Below are positions 45,489 through 57,867 of a stretch of DNA of 64,000 nucleotides, piece after piece. A program made the translations under genes and the position numbers. Numbering within the stretch: the first letter of the stretch is position 1; every line of letters starts with the position of its first letter. The DNA is from Anditalea andensis (GTDB taxonomy: Bacteria; Bacteroidota; Bacteroidia; Cytophagales; Cyclobacteriaceae). Location of the stretch: contig NZ_JMIH01000014.1 of assembly GCF_000714815.1 (NCBI RefSeq), forward strand, positions 558,001 to 622,000. Direction: 5' to 3'. The notes beneath the pieces were generated by a model, which did no database searches, was not told the DNA's origin, and saw only the letters and a list, made by a program, of their open reading frames with translations.

Positions 45489-47606
45489 TTAGGCTTTCTC
45501 TCCTTTTACTTTAGCGATAACTGCTTCTGCAATATTATTTGGAACCGGCTCATAATGAGAGAAGGTCAATGAAGCAGTAGCTCTACCAGACGTGATCGTT
45601 CTAAGATCAGTTATATAACCGAACAATTCCGATAAAGGTACAGAAGCTTTGATGACAGAGGAAGTACCTTTGGTATCCATACCCTTCATCAGACCTCTTC
45701 TTCTGTTCAGGTCACCTGTGATAGGACCTGTATACTCATCAGGAGATACTACGTCTACGGCCATGATAGGCTCTAGTAATTGAGGTTTGGCTTTCTTAGC
45801 AGCTTCTTTAAATCCGATTCTTGCAGCTAATTCAAAAGAAAGCGCATCTGAATCGACATCATGGAAAGACCCGTGAAACAATCTAACTTTCATGCTTTCA
45901 ACAGGGTAACCTGCCAAAGGTCCGTTTTTCATTGCTTCAGCAAAACCTTTCTGAATAGCTGGGATAAATTCTTTAGGAATTACACCACCGACTATACCAT
46001 TTACGAAGTCTAGCCCCTGTTTGATCTCTCCTGTCTCAGGATCTGGATCTTTTGGTCCCAATTCAAATACGATATCTGCAAACTTACCTTTACCACCAGA
46101 CTGTTTCTTATAAACTTCTTTATGTTCAACACTGCTGTAAAGCGCTTCTTTATACGCCACTTGAGGAGCACCTTGGTTGATTTCAACCTTAAATTCTCTC
46201 TTAAGACGATCTATGATGATATCAAGGTGCAGCTCACCCATACCTCTAAGGATAGTCTGGCCAGTTTCGTGGTCAGTGTTCACCTGTAAAGTAGGATCTT
46301 CTTCAACCAACTTGGCGATAGCCATCCCTAATTTATCAACGTCAGCCTGTGTTTTAGGCTCAATAGCGTATCCGATAACCGGTTCAGGGAATACCATTGA
46401 TTCCAATACCACCTTACGTTTTTCATCGCAAAGGGTGTCACCTGTTTTGATATCCTTAAAACCAACAACTGCTCCGATATCACCAGCTTCCAATCTTTCG
46501 ATTTGATTCTGCTTATTGGCATGCATCTGGAATACCCTAGAAATACGCTCTTTATTACCTGAACGGCTGTTAAATACATAAGATCCTGATTCCAATTTAC
46601 CGGAATATGCTCTGACAAAGCAAAGACGTCCTACAAATGGATCAGTGGCAATTTTAAATGCCAAACCAGTAAAAGGTTCATCACGGTTAGGCGTGATCAA
46701 TACTTCTTCTTCAGTATCTATATTTGTAGCATAAATATCAGACTTCTCTAATGGTGAAGGCAATAATTCCATCACCAGGTCAAGCATGGTCTGAACACCT
46801 TTATTTTTGAATGAAGATCCACATACCATCGGTACAATCTTCATATCTATAGTGGCCGCTCTAAGAGCAGCTAGTATCTCATCAGCGGTGATGGAGTTAG
46901 GATCTTCGAAGAATTTCTCCATCAAAGTCTCATCATAATCTGCTACAGCCTCAAGTAGATACTCTCTATACTCAGCTACTTCATCTAACATATCCTCCGG
47001 AATTTCGACAGTCTCAAAGGTCATCCCAAAGTCATGCTCATTCCAAACGATAGCCCTGTTATTGATCAGATCAACAACACCTCTAAATTTATCTTCAGAT
47101 CCGATAGGAAGCTGCAAAGGAACAGCATAGCTTCCTAACATCTCTTTTACTTGCTTACAAACTTCTAGGAAGTTAGCACCGGCACGGTCCATTTTATTAA
47201 CAAAACCGATACGAGCTACTTTATAGTTATCAGCTAAACGCCAGTTAGTCTCAGACTGTGGCTCAACTCCGTCCACAGCACTGAAAAGGAAAACCAAACC
47301 ATCTAGTACACGCAAAGATCTGTTTACCTCTACGGTAAAATCCACGTGACCAGGAGTATCAATGATGTTGATTTGATATTTTTTATCTTTATAATCCCAA
47401 AAAACGGTAGTAGCAGCAGATGTAATGGTGATACCTCTTTCCTGCTCCTGTGCCATCCAGTCCATAGTAGCCGCACCATCGTGCACCTCACCTATTTTAT
47501 GGCTCACACCTGAGTAAAAAAGGATACGTTCTGTCGTAGTAGTTTTACCGGCATCAATATGCGCGGCGATACCAATGTTTCTAGTGAATTTTAAATCTCT
47601 TGCCAT
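45489..47606 (-). CDS. fusA: elongation factor G
   Basis: 705 residues. GTPase that drives translocation. The G domain has [20 protein letters not shown] (P loop), [15 protein letters not shown] (switch 1), DTPGHVDF and NKMDRAGA. Domains II to V follow, with the domain IV loop region including [20 protein letters not shown] and [15 protein letters not shown]. The fusidic-acid pocket shows no obvious change by eye. It lies 8 nt after rpsG in the order rpsL-rpsG-fusA-rpsJ, with no tuf here. Confidence 0.98.
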   Translation of the reverse strand: MARDLKFTRNIGIAAHIDAGKTTTTERILFYSGVSHKIGEVHDGAATMDWMAQEQERGITITSAATTVFWDYKDKKYQINIIDTPGHVDFTVEVNRSLRVLDGLVFLFSAVDGVEPQSETNWRLADNYKVARIGFVNKMDRAGANFLEVCKQVKEMLGSYAVPLQLPIGSEDKFRGVVDLINNRAIVWNEHDFGMTFETVEIPEDMLDEVAEYREYLLEAVADYDETLMEKFFEDPNSITADEILAALRAATIDMKIVPMVCGSSFKNKGVQTMLDLVMELLPSPLEKSDIYATNIDTEEEVLITPNRDEPFTGLAFKIATDPFVGRLCFVRAYSGKLESGSYVFNSRSGNKERISRVFQMHANKQNQIERLEAGDIGAVVGFKDIKTGDTLCDEKRKVVLESMVFPEPVIGYAIEPKTQADVDKLGMAIAKLVEEDPTLQVNTDHETGQTILRGMGELHLDIIIDRLKREFKVEINQGAPQVAYKEALYSSVEHKEVYKKQSGGKGKFADIVFELGPKDPDPETGEIKQGLDFVNGIVGGVIPKEFIPAIQKGFAEAMKNGPLAGYPVESMKVRLFHGSFHDVDSDALSFELAARIGFKEAAKKAKPQLLEPIMAVDVVSPDEYTGPITGDLNRRRGLMKGMDTKGTSSVIKASVPLSELFGYITDLRTITSGRATASLTFSHYEPVPNNIAEAVIAKVKGEKA

Positions 47607-47614
47607 CTTATAAT

Positions 47615-48082
47615 TTAGAATCTAAAGTGTGAGAATGCTTTATTGGCTTCTGCCATTCTATGCGTATCATCTTTCTTCTTCACAGCAGCACCTTCGCCTT
47701 TGGAAGCAGCCATGATTTCACCGGCAAGTCTGTCCATCATCGTCTTCTCACCTCTTCTTCTGGCATAAGTGATCATCCACTTGATACCTAGTGAAGTCTT
47801 TCTTTCAGGTCTCACTTCCATGGGCACCTGGAAAGTAGCTCCCCCAACTCTACGACTCTTCACCTCTACAGCTGGAGTTATATTGTTAAGCGCTTTCTTC
47901 CAAAGCTCAAGACCGTTCTCACTCATCTTTTCTTCTACTTTAGCTACTGCGTCATAGAAGATTTTGTAAGCAATACTCTTCTTCCCGTCTACCATAAGGC
48001 AGTTTACAAATTTGGTGACCAAAGTATCATTAAACTTCGGATCAGGAAGAATATATCTCTTTTTTGGTTTCGCTTTTCTCAT
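47615..48082 (-). CDS. rpsG: 30S ribosomal protein S7
   Basis: 155 residues. It starts assembly of the 30S head. It begins [20 protein letters not shown], and contains [20 protein letters not shown] near 74-93 and ending [13 protein letters not shown]. In E. coli S7 represses the str operon. It lies 19 nt after rpsL. Confidence 0.97.
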   Translation of the reverse strand: MRKAKPKKRYILPDPKFNDTLVTKFVNCLMVDGKKSIAYKIFYDAVAKVEEKMSENGLELWKKALNNITPAVEVKSRRVGGATFQVPMEVRPERKTSLGIKWMITYARRRGEKTMMDRLAGEIMAASKGEGAAVKKKDDTHRMAEANKAFSHFRF

Positions 48083-48101
48083 TTTTTCTTAATGTTATTT
48101 A

Positions 48102-48512
48102 TTATCTTTTCTTTGCCGGAGCTGCTGGGGCACCTTTGCCAGCCTTCGGTCTTTTAGCACCGTACTTAGAACGACCTTGTTTACGGTCTTTAACTCCTGA
48201 AGTATCCAATGCACCTCGAATGATGTGGTAACGCACACCTGGTAGATCCTTCACACGACCGCCTCTGATCAATACGATAGAGTGCTCCTGCAAATTATGA
48301 CCCTCACCTGGAATATAAGCGTTAACTTCTTTTCCATTCGTCAATCTAACCCTAGCCACCTTTCTCATTGCTGAGTTAGGTTTCTTAGGAGTAGTCGTGT
48401 ACACACGGGTACACACACCCCTTCTCTGAGGACAGGAATCTAAGGCTCTAGACTTAGATTTAGTCTCAAGGGTGGTTCTTCCTTTTCTTACTAACTGTTG
48501 TATAGTAGGCAT
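48102..48512 (-). CDS. rpsL: 30S ribosomal protein S12
   Basis: 136 residues. A decoding-centre protein. The loop [20 protein letters not shown] and [17 protein letters not shown] keep the Lys residues (about 43 and 88) whose change gives streptomycin resistance, so the protein looks wild-type. The tail is longer than in E. coli and ends [11 protein letters not shown]. It is the first gene of the str-like operon, about 55 nt behind a consensus promoter. Confidence 0.97.
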   Translation of the reverse strand: MPTIQQLVRKGRTTLETKSKSRALDSCPQRRGVCTRVYTTTPKKPNSAMRKVARVRLTNGKEVNAYIPGEGHNLQEHSIVLIRGGRVKDLPGVRYHIIRGALDTSGVKDRKQGRSKYGAKRPKAGKGAPAAPAKKR

Positions 48513-48567
48513 TAACTGATAAAATTTAGTTTTTCCTTACTTCTTTAAACTTATGATTTTTGGACTG

Positions 48568-48598
48568 CAAAGGTAATCAAAACGTTAAAACAAACAAA
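48568..48598 (-). promoter_or_regulatory. promoter of the rpsL-rpsG-fusA-rpsJ operon
   Basis: TTTG (48598-48595), 19 nt, TACCTTTG (48575-48568): both boxes match the consensus. The leader before rpsL is about 50 nt. Confidence 0.8.
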
Positions 48599-48660
48599 AT
48601 TAAATAGTTATATTTTATTTGTAAGTCCACCATCCCCCGCCGCTATGCTGCAGGTAGAAA

Positions 48661-48987
48661 TTACGCTTCTCCACCAGCCCCACCAAAATTCAATGGAAAA
48701 TGCGGGGCACCGTTTCCACCATCGATCTTGCCAAAGGCTTGTTCATACTTCTCAATATTATCCTTTAGTGCCGCCAGCAGCCTTTTGGCGTGGTCAGGTG
48801 TCATGATGATCCTGGACTTTACTTTGGCTTTAGGTACGCCAGGCATCAACCGGATAAAATCGACGACAAATTCCGAATTGGAATGAGCAATCATGGCCAG
48901 GTTAGCATAAATTCCTTCAGCTATTTCCTCGGGGAGTTCTACGTTTATCTGCTGGTCCTGATTAGGTTGGTTTTCTTTTGGATCCAT
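48661..48987 (-). CDS. DUF3467 family protein
   Basis: 108 residues, soluble. The stretch YANLAMIAHSNSEFVVDFIR near 28-47 and RIIMTPDHAKRLLAALKDNI near 60-79 match DUF3467. This is a small family found in many Bacteroidota, with no known biochemical function. The first 18 residues are polar and the tail is Gly-rich. It stands between the rpoC terminator and the rpsL promoter. This position next to RNA-polymerase genes recurs in related genomes as far as I recall, but no functional link is established. Confidence 0.85.
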   Translation of the reverse strand: MDPKENQPNQDQQINVELPEEIAEGIYANLAMIAHSNSEFVVDFIRLMPGVPKAKVKSRIIMTPDHAKRLLAALKDNIEKYEQAFGKIDGGNGAPHFPLNFGGAGGEA

Positions 48988-49001
48988 AGTTTCATATATT
49001 A

Positions 49002-49031
49002 AAAAAGGCCTGCTTGGAGACAGGCCTTTTT
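49002..49031 (-). terminator. intrinsic terminator of rpoC
   Basis: AAAAAGGCCTG (49002-49012) pairs with CAGGCCTTTTT (49021-49031) over an 8-nt loop; on the minus strand T-runs follow. It ends 14 nt before the ATG of the DUF3467 gene. Confidence 0.9.
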
Positions 49032-49051
49032 GTTTATTAATACTTTATATA

Positions 49052-52000
49052 TTATTTAACAGTCTCTTTGGATTTTTTGATGGACTTTTCCTTTTCATTA
49101 GAAAGTTTATCATATTCCTCCTGAGAACCTACGATAATGTTTTTAAACCTCCTCTGTCCGGTACCGGCAGGGATAAGGTGTCCAACGATCACGTTTTCTT
49201 TCAATCCTAACAGTTCATCTCGCTTACCTCTGATAGCAGCTTCGCTCAAAACTTTGGTAGTTTCCTGGAAGGATGCGGCAGAGATAAAGCTTTCTGTACC
49301 AAGGGAGGAAGCTGTGATACCCTGAAGAGTAGGCTTAGAAACTGCTGTTTCTGCATCTCTTACGGCCACGACCTTAAGATCTTTACGCTTCAAGCTCGAA
49401 TTCTCATCTCTTAATCTTCTGGAAGTAATGATCATCCCAGGTTTTAGCGTACTGCTGTCTCCTGCATCCATTACAACTTTTTTATCAAGGATGTTATCGT
49501 TCTCTTCCCTGAATGCCCACTTATCTACTATTTGATTCTGAAGGAATCCTGTATCACCAGCATCAAGTATTTCAACTTTTTGCATCATCTGTGTCACAAT
49601 AACCTCTATGTGCTTATCATTGATCTTTACACCCTGAAGTCGGTATACTTCCTGAATTTCATTCACCAAATATTCCTGTACGGCAGTAGGACCTTTGATC
49701 GATAAGATGTCATTTGGAGTAATGGCTCCATCTGATAGCGGTTCACCTGCACGGATAAAATCATTCTCCTGAACCAAGATATGTTTAGATAGTGATACCA
49801 TGTATCTTTTCCTAACGCCATCTTTAGATTCAATAAAGATCTCTCTGTTACCACGCTTGATACCACCATAGGTTACCACACCATCAATTTCAGAAACCAC
49901 TGCCGGATTGGACGGGTTTCTGGCCTCAAATAATTCAGTAACCCGTGGAAGACCTCCGGTAATATCCCTGGTCTTACCGACGGATCTTGGAATTTTAACC
50001 AAGATTTGACCCGCCTTAACTTTCTCACCTGCCTCTACAGATAAGTGAGCTCCTACTGGAATGTTATAAGCCTTGGATTCATCACCATAATTTACTTCTA
50101 CGGCTGGATTTTTGGTTTTATCCTTGGTTTCAATGATTACCTTCTCTCTATATCCGGTCTGCTCATCTGAAACTTCCTTATACGTAATACCTTCAATAAT
50201 GGCATCAAATGAAACCTCACCGTCAAATTCGGAAAGTATTACAGCATTATATGGATCCCAAGTACAAAGTGAATCTCCCTTGGCTATCTTCTGACCGTCT
50301 GTAACATTTAGGACTGCGCCATATGGCACGTGGTTCGAAACAAGTGTCTTGCCGCTTTTGATATCATTGATCTTAATTTCACCCGATCTACCCATAACGA
50401 TGGCCAAAGCATTACCTTCTTTATTGGTCGTATTGATCCATCTAAGCTCCTCTTCAAACTCAATCACTCCGTCAAATTTGGCATTGATGCTGGCCTCAAC
50501 AGAGATGTTAGAAGCTGTACCACCTACGTGGAAAGTTCTTAACGTAAGCTGTGTACCTGGTTCACCGATAGACTGAGCGGCAGTTACTCCCACTGATTCT
50601 CCGTTCTGCACTATATTACCTGTAGAAAGATTTCTACCATAACACTTGGTACATACCCCTCTCCTGGTTTCACAAGTCAATACAGATCTTATTTCTACTT
50701 CGTCTATTGCAGACTCATCGACTCGCTTAGCTAGGTCATCAGAAATCTCTTCACCACCTTCTAATATCAATTCTTCTGTGATTGGATCATAGACATCATG
50801 GACAGATACCCTACCCACTATTCTTTCAGATAGAGGCTCTACTATCTCATCATTGTCCTTAAGTGCTGAGACGATAAGCCCTCTAAGCGTACCGCAATCT
50901 TCCTCAGATACAATCATATCCTGCGCCACATCTACTAACCTTCTGGTAAGGTAACCAGCATCAGCCGTTTTCAGGGCAGTATCAGCTAGACCCTTACGGG
51001 CACCGTGGGTAGATATAAAGTATTCAAGTACATCCAAACCTTCTTTGAAGTTAGATAAAATCGGGTTTTCGATAATCTCACCTACCGAACCCTGAAGGTT
51101 TTTCTGTGGTTTAGCCATTAGCCCTCTCATACCGCCCAGCTGCCTGATTTGCTCTCTAGAACCCCTGGCTCCTGAGTGCATCATCATATAGATGGCATTA
51201 AATCCTTGTTTATCCTCCTCCATTTGCTTCATCAAGATGGTAGTCAGATTGGAATTAGTTCTGGTCCAGATATCAATAACCTGGTTGTACCTTTCATTAT
51301 CAGTGATAAGACCCATTAGATAGTTGTTCCATACCTGGTCCACATCTTCTTTGGCCTTATTGATAAGCGGCTCTTTCTCGTCCGGTATGATTACATCATT
51401 CAGCCCCATAGATAGACCACCCTGATAGGCCATCTGGAAACCCAGGTGCTTGATATCATCAAGGAACTTGGCACTTCTGGCTATACCGCATATTTTAACT
51501 ACTTCAGCAATAATCTGCTGGAGTTTCTTTTTAGTCAAAAGCTCATTGACATAACCTACCTGCTCGGGTACGAACTGGTTAAAGATCAATCTGCCGGCGA
51601 CGGTTTCTATAATCTTGCTTTCCAGCTCTCCGTTTTCATTTCTCACTTTCACTCTACATTTAACAAATGCGTGCTGAGAAATTTTACCTTCATTAAGGGC
51701 TATGATCACATCTTCCTCACCGTAAAAGGTCATTCCTTCACCTGCTACCGGCTCCTCTTCAGTAGAACGTTTTCCTTTTGTCACATAATACAATCCAAGA
51801 ACCATGTCTTGAGATGGTACTGTGATGGGGGCACCGTTTGCCGGGTTTAGGATATTGTGAGAAGAAAGCATTAAGGTAGAAGCCTCCAAAATAGCCTCAT
51901 GACCTAATGGTACGTGGACCGCCATCTGGTCACCATCAAAGTCAGCATTGAATGCTGTACATACCAATGGGTGAAGCTGAATCGCTTTTCCTTCTATAAG

Positions 52001-53362
52001 TTTCGGCTGGAAAGCCTGAATACCTAATCGGTGAAGCGTTGGAGCTCTGTTCAATAATACAGGGTGTCCTTTCAATACGTTTTCGAGGATATCCCATACT
52101 ACCGGATCTTTTCTATCTACTATTTTCTTGGCAGATTTTACAGTCTTTACAATACCTCTTTCGATCAGTTTTCTGATGATAAACGGTTTGAAAAGTTCTG
52201 CTGCCATATTTTTAGGCAGACCGCACTCATGAAGTTTAAGTTCAGGACCTACCACGATTACAGAACGGCCGGAGTAATCCACACGCTTACCTAGTAAGTT
52301 TTGACGGAATCGTCCCTGCTTACCTTTTAGCATGTCAGATAGTGACTTCAATGCTCTATTACCGTCAGATCTTACTGCATTAACTTTTCTTGAGTTATCG
52401 AATAGAGAATCTACTGCTTCCTGAAGCATTCTTTTCTCATTTCTCAAAATCACTTCAGGAGCTTTGATATCGATCAATCTTTTCAAACGGTTATTTCTTA
52501 TAATAACCCTTCTATAAAGATCATTCAAATCGGAAGTAGCAAATCTACCGCCATCCAAAGGAACCAATGGTCTCAATTCCGGTGGAATAACCGGCACCAT
52601 TCTTACCACCATCCATTCAGGACGATTTTCGATTCTGGTACGGGCATCTCTGAATGCTTCCACTACTTTAAGCCTTTTCAAAGCTTCCGCTTTTCTCTGC
52701 TGAGAAGTATCAGTAGCAGCCTGGTGACGAAGGCTATAAGAAAGGTCATCAAGATCAATTCTTGCCAACAACATTTCGATAGCTTCAGCACCCATTTTTG
52801 CGATGAACTTGTTAGGATCATCATTATCAAGCATTTGGTTCTCTTTTGGAAGTTTATCCATGATATCCAAATACTCATCTTCTGTCAGGAAGTCCAGATA
52901 TTGAAGGCCATCTTCGCCTTTCACACCAGCCTGGATGACAGCATATCTTTCATAGTACACTATCTGATCAAGTTTCTTAGTAGGAAGACCTAATAGATAA
53001 CCTATTTTGTTAGGAAGGGATTTGAAATACCAGATATGTGCTACAGGAACTACCAATTCTATATGGCCCATTCGCTCACGACGCACTTTCTTTTCAGTAA
53101 CTTCTACACCACATCTGTCACAGATAATACCTTTATATCTTATGCGCTTATATTTACCACAATGACACTCCCAATCTTTTACAGGACCGAAAATACGCTC
53201 GCAGAACAGACCGCCCATTTCTGGTTTGTATGTTCTATAGTTGATCGTTTCAGGCTGCGTCACCTCACCATGAGAGCTGTCCAGAATCGATTCTGGAGAA
53301 GCTAAACTAATAGTGACCCTGGAGAAGTCGTTGTTTAGTTTTTTATTTTTTCTGAACGCCAT
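49052..53362 (-). CDS. rpoC: RNA polymerase beta-prime subunit
   Basis: 1436 residues. The zinc-binding N-terminus ([20 protein letters not shown]) is followed by the lid and rudder region. The catalytic [12 protein letters not shown] supplies the three Asp that hold the active-site magnesium. Next are the bridge helix and trigger loop region with [20 protein letters not shown], and a second zinc site with [16 protein letters not shown]. Late on are the jaw and C-terminal helices with [20 protein letters not shown] and GHLIPAGTG. All are complete. The lineage-typical sequence between trigger loop and C-terminus is present. It follows rpoB by 51 nt and is ended by a strong terminator. Confidence 0.98.
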   Translation of the reverse strand: MAFRKNKKLNNDFSRVTISLASPESILDSSHGEVTQPETINYRTYKPEMGGLFCERIFGPVKDWECHCGKYKRIRYKGIICDRCGVEVTEKKVRRERMGHIELVVPVAHIWYFKSLPNKIGYLLGLPTKKLDQIVYYERYAVIQAGVKGEDGLQYLDFLTEDEYLDIMDKLPKENQMLDNDDPNKFIAKMGAEAIEMLLARIDLDDLSYSLRHQAATDTSQQRKAEALKRLKVVEAFRDARTRIENRPEWMVVRMVPVIPPELRPLVPLDGGRFATSDLNDLYRRVIIRNNRLKRLIDIKAPEVILRNEKRMLQEAVDSLFDNSRKVNAVRSDGNRALKSLSDMLKGKQGRFRQNLLGKRVDYSGRSVIVVGPELKLHECGLPKNMAAELFKPFIIRKLIERGIVKTVKSAKKIVDRKDPVVWDILENVLKGHPVLLNRAPTLHRLGIQAFQPKLIEGKAIQLHPLVCTAFNADFDGDQMAVHVPLGHEAILEASTLMLSSHNILNPANGAPITVPSQDMVLGLYYVTKGKRSTEEEPVAGEGMTFYGEEDVIIALNEGKISQHAFVKCRVKVRNENGELESKIIETVAGRLIFNQFVPEQVGYVNELLTKKKLQQIIAEVVKICGIARSAKFLDDIKHLGFQMAYQGGLSMGLNDVIIPDEKEPLINKAKEDVDQVWNNYLMGLITDNERYNQVIDIWTRTNSNLTTILMKQMEEDKQGFNAIYMMMHSGARGSREQIRQLGGMRGLMAKPQKNLQGSVGEIIENPILSNFKEGLDVLEYFISTHGARKGLADTALKTADAGYLTRRLVDVAQDMIVSEEDCGTLRGLIVSALKDNDEIVEPLSERIVGRVSVHDVYDPITEELILEGGEEISDDLAKRVDESAIDEVEIRSVLTCETRRGVCTKCYGRNLSTGNIVQNGESVGVTAAQSIGEPGTQLTLRTFHVGGTASNISVEASINAKFDGVIEFEEELRWINTTNKEGNALAIVMGRSGEIKINDIKSGKTLVSNHVPYGAVLNVTDGQKIAKGDSLCTWDPYNAVILSEFDGEVSFDAIIEGITYKEVSDEQTGYREKVIIETKDKTKNPAVEVNYGDESKAYNIPVGAHLSVEAGEKVKAGQILVKIPRSVGKTRDITGGLPRVTELFEARNPSNPAVVSEIDGVVTYGGIKRGNREIFIESKDGVRKRYMVSLSKHILVQENDFIRAGEPLSDGAITPNDILSIKGPTAVQEYLVNEIQEVYRLQGVKINDKHIEVIVTQMMQKVEILDAGDTGFLQNQIVDKWAFREENDNILDKKVVMDAGDSSTLKPGMIITSRRLRDENSSLKRKDLKVVAVRDAETAVSKPTLQGITASSLGTESFISAASFQETTKVLSEAAIRGKRDELLGLKENVIVGHLIPAGTGQRRFKNIIVGSQEEYDKLSNEKEKSIKKSKETVK

Positions 53363-53413
53363 AATTTTTTATTATGTGAGTATGTGAAGGGCCTAGCGGC
53401 CCATTTGTTCTAT

Positions 53414-56400
53414 TTAATCCAAAGTGATTTCAAGGGCAAGACCTCTTAGCTCGTGTACCAAAACGTTAAAGGATTCCGGAATATTAGGTTTCGGAAGGTT
53501 TTCTCCTTTTACAATGGCTTCATAAGCTTTGGCTCTACCTATGACATCATCGGATTTCACGGTAAGTATTTCCTGCAACACATGAGAAGCACCAAAGGCT
53601 TCCAATGCCCACACTTCCATCTCTCCAAAACGCTGACCACCAAACTGGGCTTTACCACCTAGAGGCTGTTGAGTAATTAAAGAGTATGGTCCGATGGATC
53701 TAGCGTGCATCTTATCATCCACCAGGTGACCCAGTTTAAGCATATATGTTATACCTACTGTTACCGGCTGATCGAATTTCTTACCTGATAGACCATCATA
53801 TAAATACGTTCTTCCAAAGGAAGGTAGATTAGCCAAAGCCAATTCGTCTGCTACTTCTTCCATAGTGGCTCCATCAAAGATCGGAGTCGCATATTTCTTA
53901 TCCAGCACTCTACCTGCCCATGCAAGGACTGTTTCAAAGATCTGACCGATGTTCATCCTTGAAGGTACACCTAGTGGATTCAATACGATATCCATAGGGG
54001 TGCCATCTTCCAAGAATGGCATATCCTCATCTCTTACTATTTTCGCTACAATACCTTTGTTACCGTGACGACCAGCCATTTTATCCCCAACTTTCAGTTT
54101 ACGCTTTTTAGCCACATAAACTTTAGCCATCTGAACAATACCTGCCGGTAATTCATCCCCTACTTCAAGAGTAAATTTCTCTCTCTTAAATCTACCTGAT
54201 ATCTCATTTCTAGTATTGGTATAATTTTTAACCAATTGCTGGATTAGAGAATTAGTATGGGCATCTTCAGTCCAGTCATCTAAGATGATATCTGATATAA
54301 GGTTAGCTTCTTCAGGTACGTTATAGTTACTTTCGTCTCTATAAGGGTTTTTGGCTGGGAATAAGTTCTGCTCAATGTTTTTATAATTGAACTTCACTCC
54401 TTTGCTCACAATCTCATCACCAAACTTATGCTTCACTCCCTGAGAAGTCTTACCATCCAGTAGTGTCATCAACTTATTGATCATTTTGGCTCTTACACCT
54501 AATAGATCCTTGGCATAGATACCTTTCAGTCTTTCGACTTCTGCTTTAGACTTAGCTCGGAGATCTTTATCTTTCTTAGGTCTGCTGAATAGTTTGGTTT
54601 CGATTACCACGCCATTTAATGATGGAGATGCTTTCAATGAAGCATCTTTCACATCACCAGCTTTATCACCAAAGATAGCTCTCAATAGCTTCTCCTCAGG
54701 AGTTGGATCCGTTTCACCTTTAGGTGTAATCTTACCGATGATGATATCACCTTCTTTCAGCTCAGCGCCGATTCTTATGATACCGTTTTCGTCTAGATGT
54801 TTTACAGCTTCTTCAGATACGTTTGGAATTTCAGAAGTCAATTCTTCCTCACCTCTTTTAGTATCTCTGACTTCAAGCTGGAACTCCTCTACGTGAATAG
54901 AAGTGAATACATCTTCCCTTACTACTCTCTCAGAGATAACGATCGCATCCTCGAAGTTATAACCCTGCCAAGGCATGTAAGCTACCATTAGGTTTTTACC
55001 CAGGGCCAACTCACCGTTATTGGTAGAATATCCTTCTACTAAAACCTGGCCTTTGGTTACACTCTGTCCTTTTAAAACCAGAGGAGTTAGGTTTATAGTA
55101 GTATCCTGGTTGGTTCTTCTGAACTTGATCAGGTCATATGTTTTATATTCGTCACTGAAGTTAACCAATAGTTCATCAGATGATAAATCGTATTTGATTA
55201 CGATTTTCTTTGCATCTACATAATCTACTATACCGTCTGCTTCAGCTATGATCAGTGATCTGGAGTCAACAGCTGCTTTGCCTTCAAGGCCTGTACCCAC
55301 GATAGGAGCTTCAGCTTTTAACAAAGGAACTGCCTGACGCTGCATGTTTGATCCCATCAAGGCTCGGTTAGCATCATCATGCTCCAAGAATGGAATCAAT
55401 GAAGCGGCTACTGATACAATCTGATTGGGAGCGACATCCATGTAGCTGATCTCCTTAGGCTCCAATACGGGGAAGTCACCTTCAAACCTTGCTTTTACAC
55501 GCTCATTGATAAATGTTCCATTATCATCTAACGGTGCATTGGCCTGAGCGATGTTATTATCATCTTCTTCTTCAGCGGTTAGATAAACGATATCCTCGCC
55601 CACCATATTCACTTTTCCATCGGCTACCTTTCTGTAAGGAGTTTCTAGGAATCCCATTGAGTTCACTTTAGCGTGAACACATAGAGAAGAGATAAGACCG
55701 ATATTTGGTCCCTCAGGAGTTTCAATGGTACAAAGACGGCCGTAGTGGGTGTAGTGAACATCTCTTACTTCGAAACCTGCTCTCTCTCTGGAAAGACCTC
55801 CTGGCCCTAAGGCTGAAAGTCTTCTTTTGTGGGTCAGCTCCGCTAGCGGATTAGTCTGATCCATAAACTGAGAAAGCTGGTTGGTACCGAAGAAGGAATT
55901 GATCACAGAAGAAAGCGTCCTGGCGTTGATCAAATCCACTGGCTTGAAATCTTCGTTATCACGTACGTTCATTCTTTCGCGGATGGTTCTGGCCATACGG
56001 GCCAAACCCACACCGAACTGAGAATATAACTGCTCTCCTACTGTTCTTACTCTTCTATTGCTTAAGTGGTCAATATCATCGACTACTGCTTTGGAGTTGA
56101 TTAGACCAATAAGGTACTTTACGATATTGATAATATCTTCTGTAGTAAGAACAATCTTATCAGAAGCGATATCAAGACCTAATTTTTTATTGATTCTATA
56201 TCTACCTACTTCACCTAGATCATAACGTTTGTCTGAGAAAAACAATCCGTGGATCACTTCCCGGGCAGTCGCCTCATCTGGTGCTTCGGTATTTCTTAAT
56301 TGCCTATAGATAACTTCCACTGCTTCTTTTTCAGAGTTGGAGTTATCTTTTTGCAATGTGTTATATATAATAGAATAATCAGCTACATTTACATCTTCTC

Positions 56401-57289
56401 TATGAAGGATGATGCTCTTGGAGCCTGATTCCAAGATAAGATCGATGTCTTCGTCAGTAAGAATAGAGTCTCTTTCTAACAGGACTTCATTTCTATCTAT
56501 TGATACTACCTCGCCAGTATCTTCATCCACAAAATCCTCTACCCATGTTCTTAGCACCCTTGCAGCTAGCTTTCTGCCACTTACTTTCTTAAGGGCTGCT
56601 TTGGTAGAAGGTACTTCCTCAGAAAGGCCAAAAAGGTCCAGTATCTGTTTATCAGATCCATAGCCTATAGCCCTTAACAAAGTGGTAACAGGAAATTTCT
56701 TCTTACGGTCAATGTAAGCATACATCACATTATTGATATCTGTAGCAAATTCTATCCATGAACCTTTAAATGGAATGATTCTGGCTGAATACAATTTGGT
56801 ACCATTAGTATGTTTACTTTGAGCAAAGAATACACCTGGAGATCTGTGCAATTGGGATACAATCACACGCTCTGCACCGTTGATTACAAAAGAGCCCTTT
56901 TCGGTCATGTAAGGAAGATTCCCAAGGAATACTTCTTGCTCAATTGTTTCAAAATCCTCATTATCCTCATCTGAGCATAATAGTCGGAGTTTTGCTTTTA
57001 AAGGAACAGAATAAGTTAACCCTCTGTCAATACTTTCAGAAACGTTGTATTTGGGAGGATCTACCGCGTAGTCAATGAATTCAAGGGTAAAGTTTTCTCT
57101 GGAATCACTAATAGGGAAGTTTTCAGAGAATACCTTGAAAAGACCATCCTGTCTTCGTCTTTCTGCAGGAGTATCCAGCTGGAAGAAATCTTTAAAAGAT
57201 TGAAGCTGAATATCTAGGAAATCCGGATAGTCTTTGACTACCTTAATAGATGAGAAACTTTTCCTTTCGGTTTGATTCTGGATAGCCAA
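53414..57289 (-). CDS. rpoB: RNA polymerase beta subunit
   Basis: 1291 residues. It forms one pincer of the polymerase. The rifampicin-pocket region reads [20 protein letters not shown] then [15 protein letters not shown], with the resistance positions Asp516, His526 and Ser531 (E. coli numbers) all wild-type. The C-terminal [20 protein letters not shown] and [20 protein letters not shown] blocks are canonical. It is separated from rplL by about 155 nt with two hairpins, so its level is probably set by partial termination as well as by the upstream promoters. Confidence 0.98.
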   Translation of the reverse strand: MAIQNQTERKSFSSIKVVKDYPDFLDIQLQSFKDFFQLDTPAERRRQDGLFKVFSENFPISDSRENFTLEFIDYAVDPPKYNVSESIDRGLTYSVPLKAKLRLLCSDEDNEDFETIEQEVFLGNLPYMTEKGSFVINGAERVIVSQLHRSPGVFFAQSKHTNGTKLYSARIIPFKGSWIEFATDINNVMYAYIDRKKKFPVTTLLRAIGYGSDKQILDLFGLSEEVPSTKAALKKVSGRKLAARVLRTWVEDFVDEDTGEVVSIDRNEVLLERDSILTDEDIDLILESGSKSIILHREDVNVADYSIIYNTLQKDNSNSEKEAVEVIYRQLRNTEAPDEATAREVIHGLFFSDKRYDLGEVGRYRINKKLGLDIASDKIVLTTEDIINIVKYLIGLINSKAVVDDIDHLSNRRVRTVGEQLYSQFGVGLARMARTIRERMNVRDNEDFKPVDLINARTLSSVINSFFGTNQLSQFMDQTNPLAELTHKRRLSALGPGGLSRERAGFEVRDVHYTHYGRLCTIETPEGPNIGLISSLCVHAKVNSMGFLETPYRKVADGKVNMVGEDIVYLTAEEEDDNNIAQANAPLDDNGTFINERVKARFEGDFPVLEPKEISYMDVAPNQIVSVAASLIPFLEHDDANRALMGSNMQRQAVPLLKAEAPIVGTGLEGKAAVDSRSLIIAEADGIVDYVDAKKIVIKYDLSSDELLVNFSDEYKTYDLIKFRRTNQDTTINLTPLVLKGQSVTKGQVLVEGYSTNNGELALGKNLMVAYMPWQGYNFEDAIVISERVVREDVFTSIHVEEFQLEVRDTKRGEEELTSEIPNVSEEAVKHLDENGIIRIGAELKEGDIIIGKITPKGETDPTPEEKLLRAIFGDKAGDVKDASLKASPSLNGVVIETKLFSRPKKDKDLRAKSKAEVERLKGIYAKDLLGVRAKMINKLMTLLDGKTSQGVKHKFGDEIVSKGVKFNYKNIEQNLFPAKNPYRDESNYNVPEEANLISDIILDDWTEDAHTNSLIQQLVKNYTNTRNEISGRFKREKFTLEVGDELPAGIVQMAKVYVAKKRKLKVGDKMAGRHGNKGIVAKIVRDEDMPFLEDGTPMDIVLNPLGVPSRMNIGQIFETVLAWAGRVLDKKYATPIFDGATMEEVADELALANLPSFGRTYLYDGLSGKKFDQPVTVGITYMLKLGHLVDDKMHARSIGPYSLITQQPLGGKAQFGGQRFGEMEVWALEAFGASHVLQEILTVKSDDVIGRAKAYEAIVKGENLPKPNIPESFNVLVHELRGLALEITLD

Positions 57290-57380
57290 GGCAGTATATG
57301 TTTATAGTGATAATAAATAACTAAATACGACAAAAGTCGCTTAGAATAGTGCAATTAATAAACTGCGCACAAACAGGAAA

Positions 57381-57439
57381 AGACCTGACTTTTACAGTCA
57401 GGTCTATTTTCATAACCTTTACCTAATGGGAAAGGTTAT
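57381..57439 (-). terminator. double-hairpin attenuator between rplL and rpoB
   Basis: Directly after rplL come two hairpins in the minus-strand RNA: 57431-57439 with 57412-57420 (9 bp), then 57397-57405 with 57381-57389 (9 bp, GACCTGAC core) followed by TTTT. The second is terminator-like. Position in a single transcript implies partial termination that lowers rpoBC relative to L7/L12, as described for the same gap in E. coli. Confidence 0.7.
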
Positions 57440-57444
57440 TCAAA

Positions 57445-57819
57445 TTATTTAAGCTCAACTTCAGCTCCAGCTTCTTCAAGTTGCTTTTTAAGCGCCTCAG
57501 CTTCGTCTTTAGATACACCTTCTTTAACAGCTTTAGGTGCGCTATCTACTACTTCTTTAGCCTCTTTAAGACCAAGACCAGTTAATTCTTTAACAAGTTT
57601 AACTACAGCCAGCTTTGCTCCACCAGCAGCTTTCAAGATTACGTCAAAAGAAGTTTTTTCTTCTTCAGCAGCATCAGCTCCACCGCCACCAGCTACCATA
57701 GTAGGTGCAGCTGCAGCAGGTTCGATACCATACTCATCCTTCAATATAGTGGCTAACTCACTAACCTCTTTAACAGTTAAATTTACTAACTGCTCAGCGA
57801 ATGCTTTAAGATCTGCCAT
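57445..57819 (-). CDS. rplL: 50S ribosomal protein L7/L12
   Basis: 124 residues. The stalk protein that recruits translation factors. An N-terminal dimerisation helix pair (about 1-33), a flexible Ala/Gly hinge ([20 protein letters not shown]) and a C-terminal domain with [20 protein letters not shown] and [21 protein letters not shown]. Several copies per ribosome are needed, which fits the attenuator directly after it. It lies 48 nt after rplJ. Confidence 0.98.
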   Translation of the reverse strand: MADLKAFAEQLVNLTVKEVSELATILKDEYGIEPAAAAPTMVAGGGGADAAEEEKTSFDVILKAAGGAKLAVVKLVKELTGLGLKEAKEVVDSAPKAVKEGVSKDEAEALKKQLEEAGAEVELK

Positions 57820-57867
57820 TGTATTATTATTTTAATTGATTGTTTTTAAAACTAATTGAATTATTTT

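Noticed and set aside
48102-57289. Possible antibiotic-resistance changes in rpsL and rpoB
   Set aside because: The main resistance positions of S12 (Lys43, Lys88) and of RpoB (Asp516, His526, Ser531 by E. coli numbering) are wild-type; the other differences look like ordinary lineage variation.
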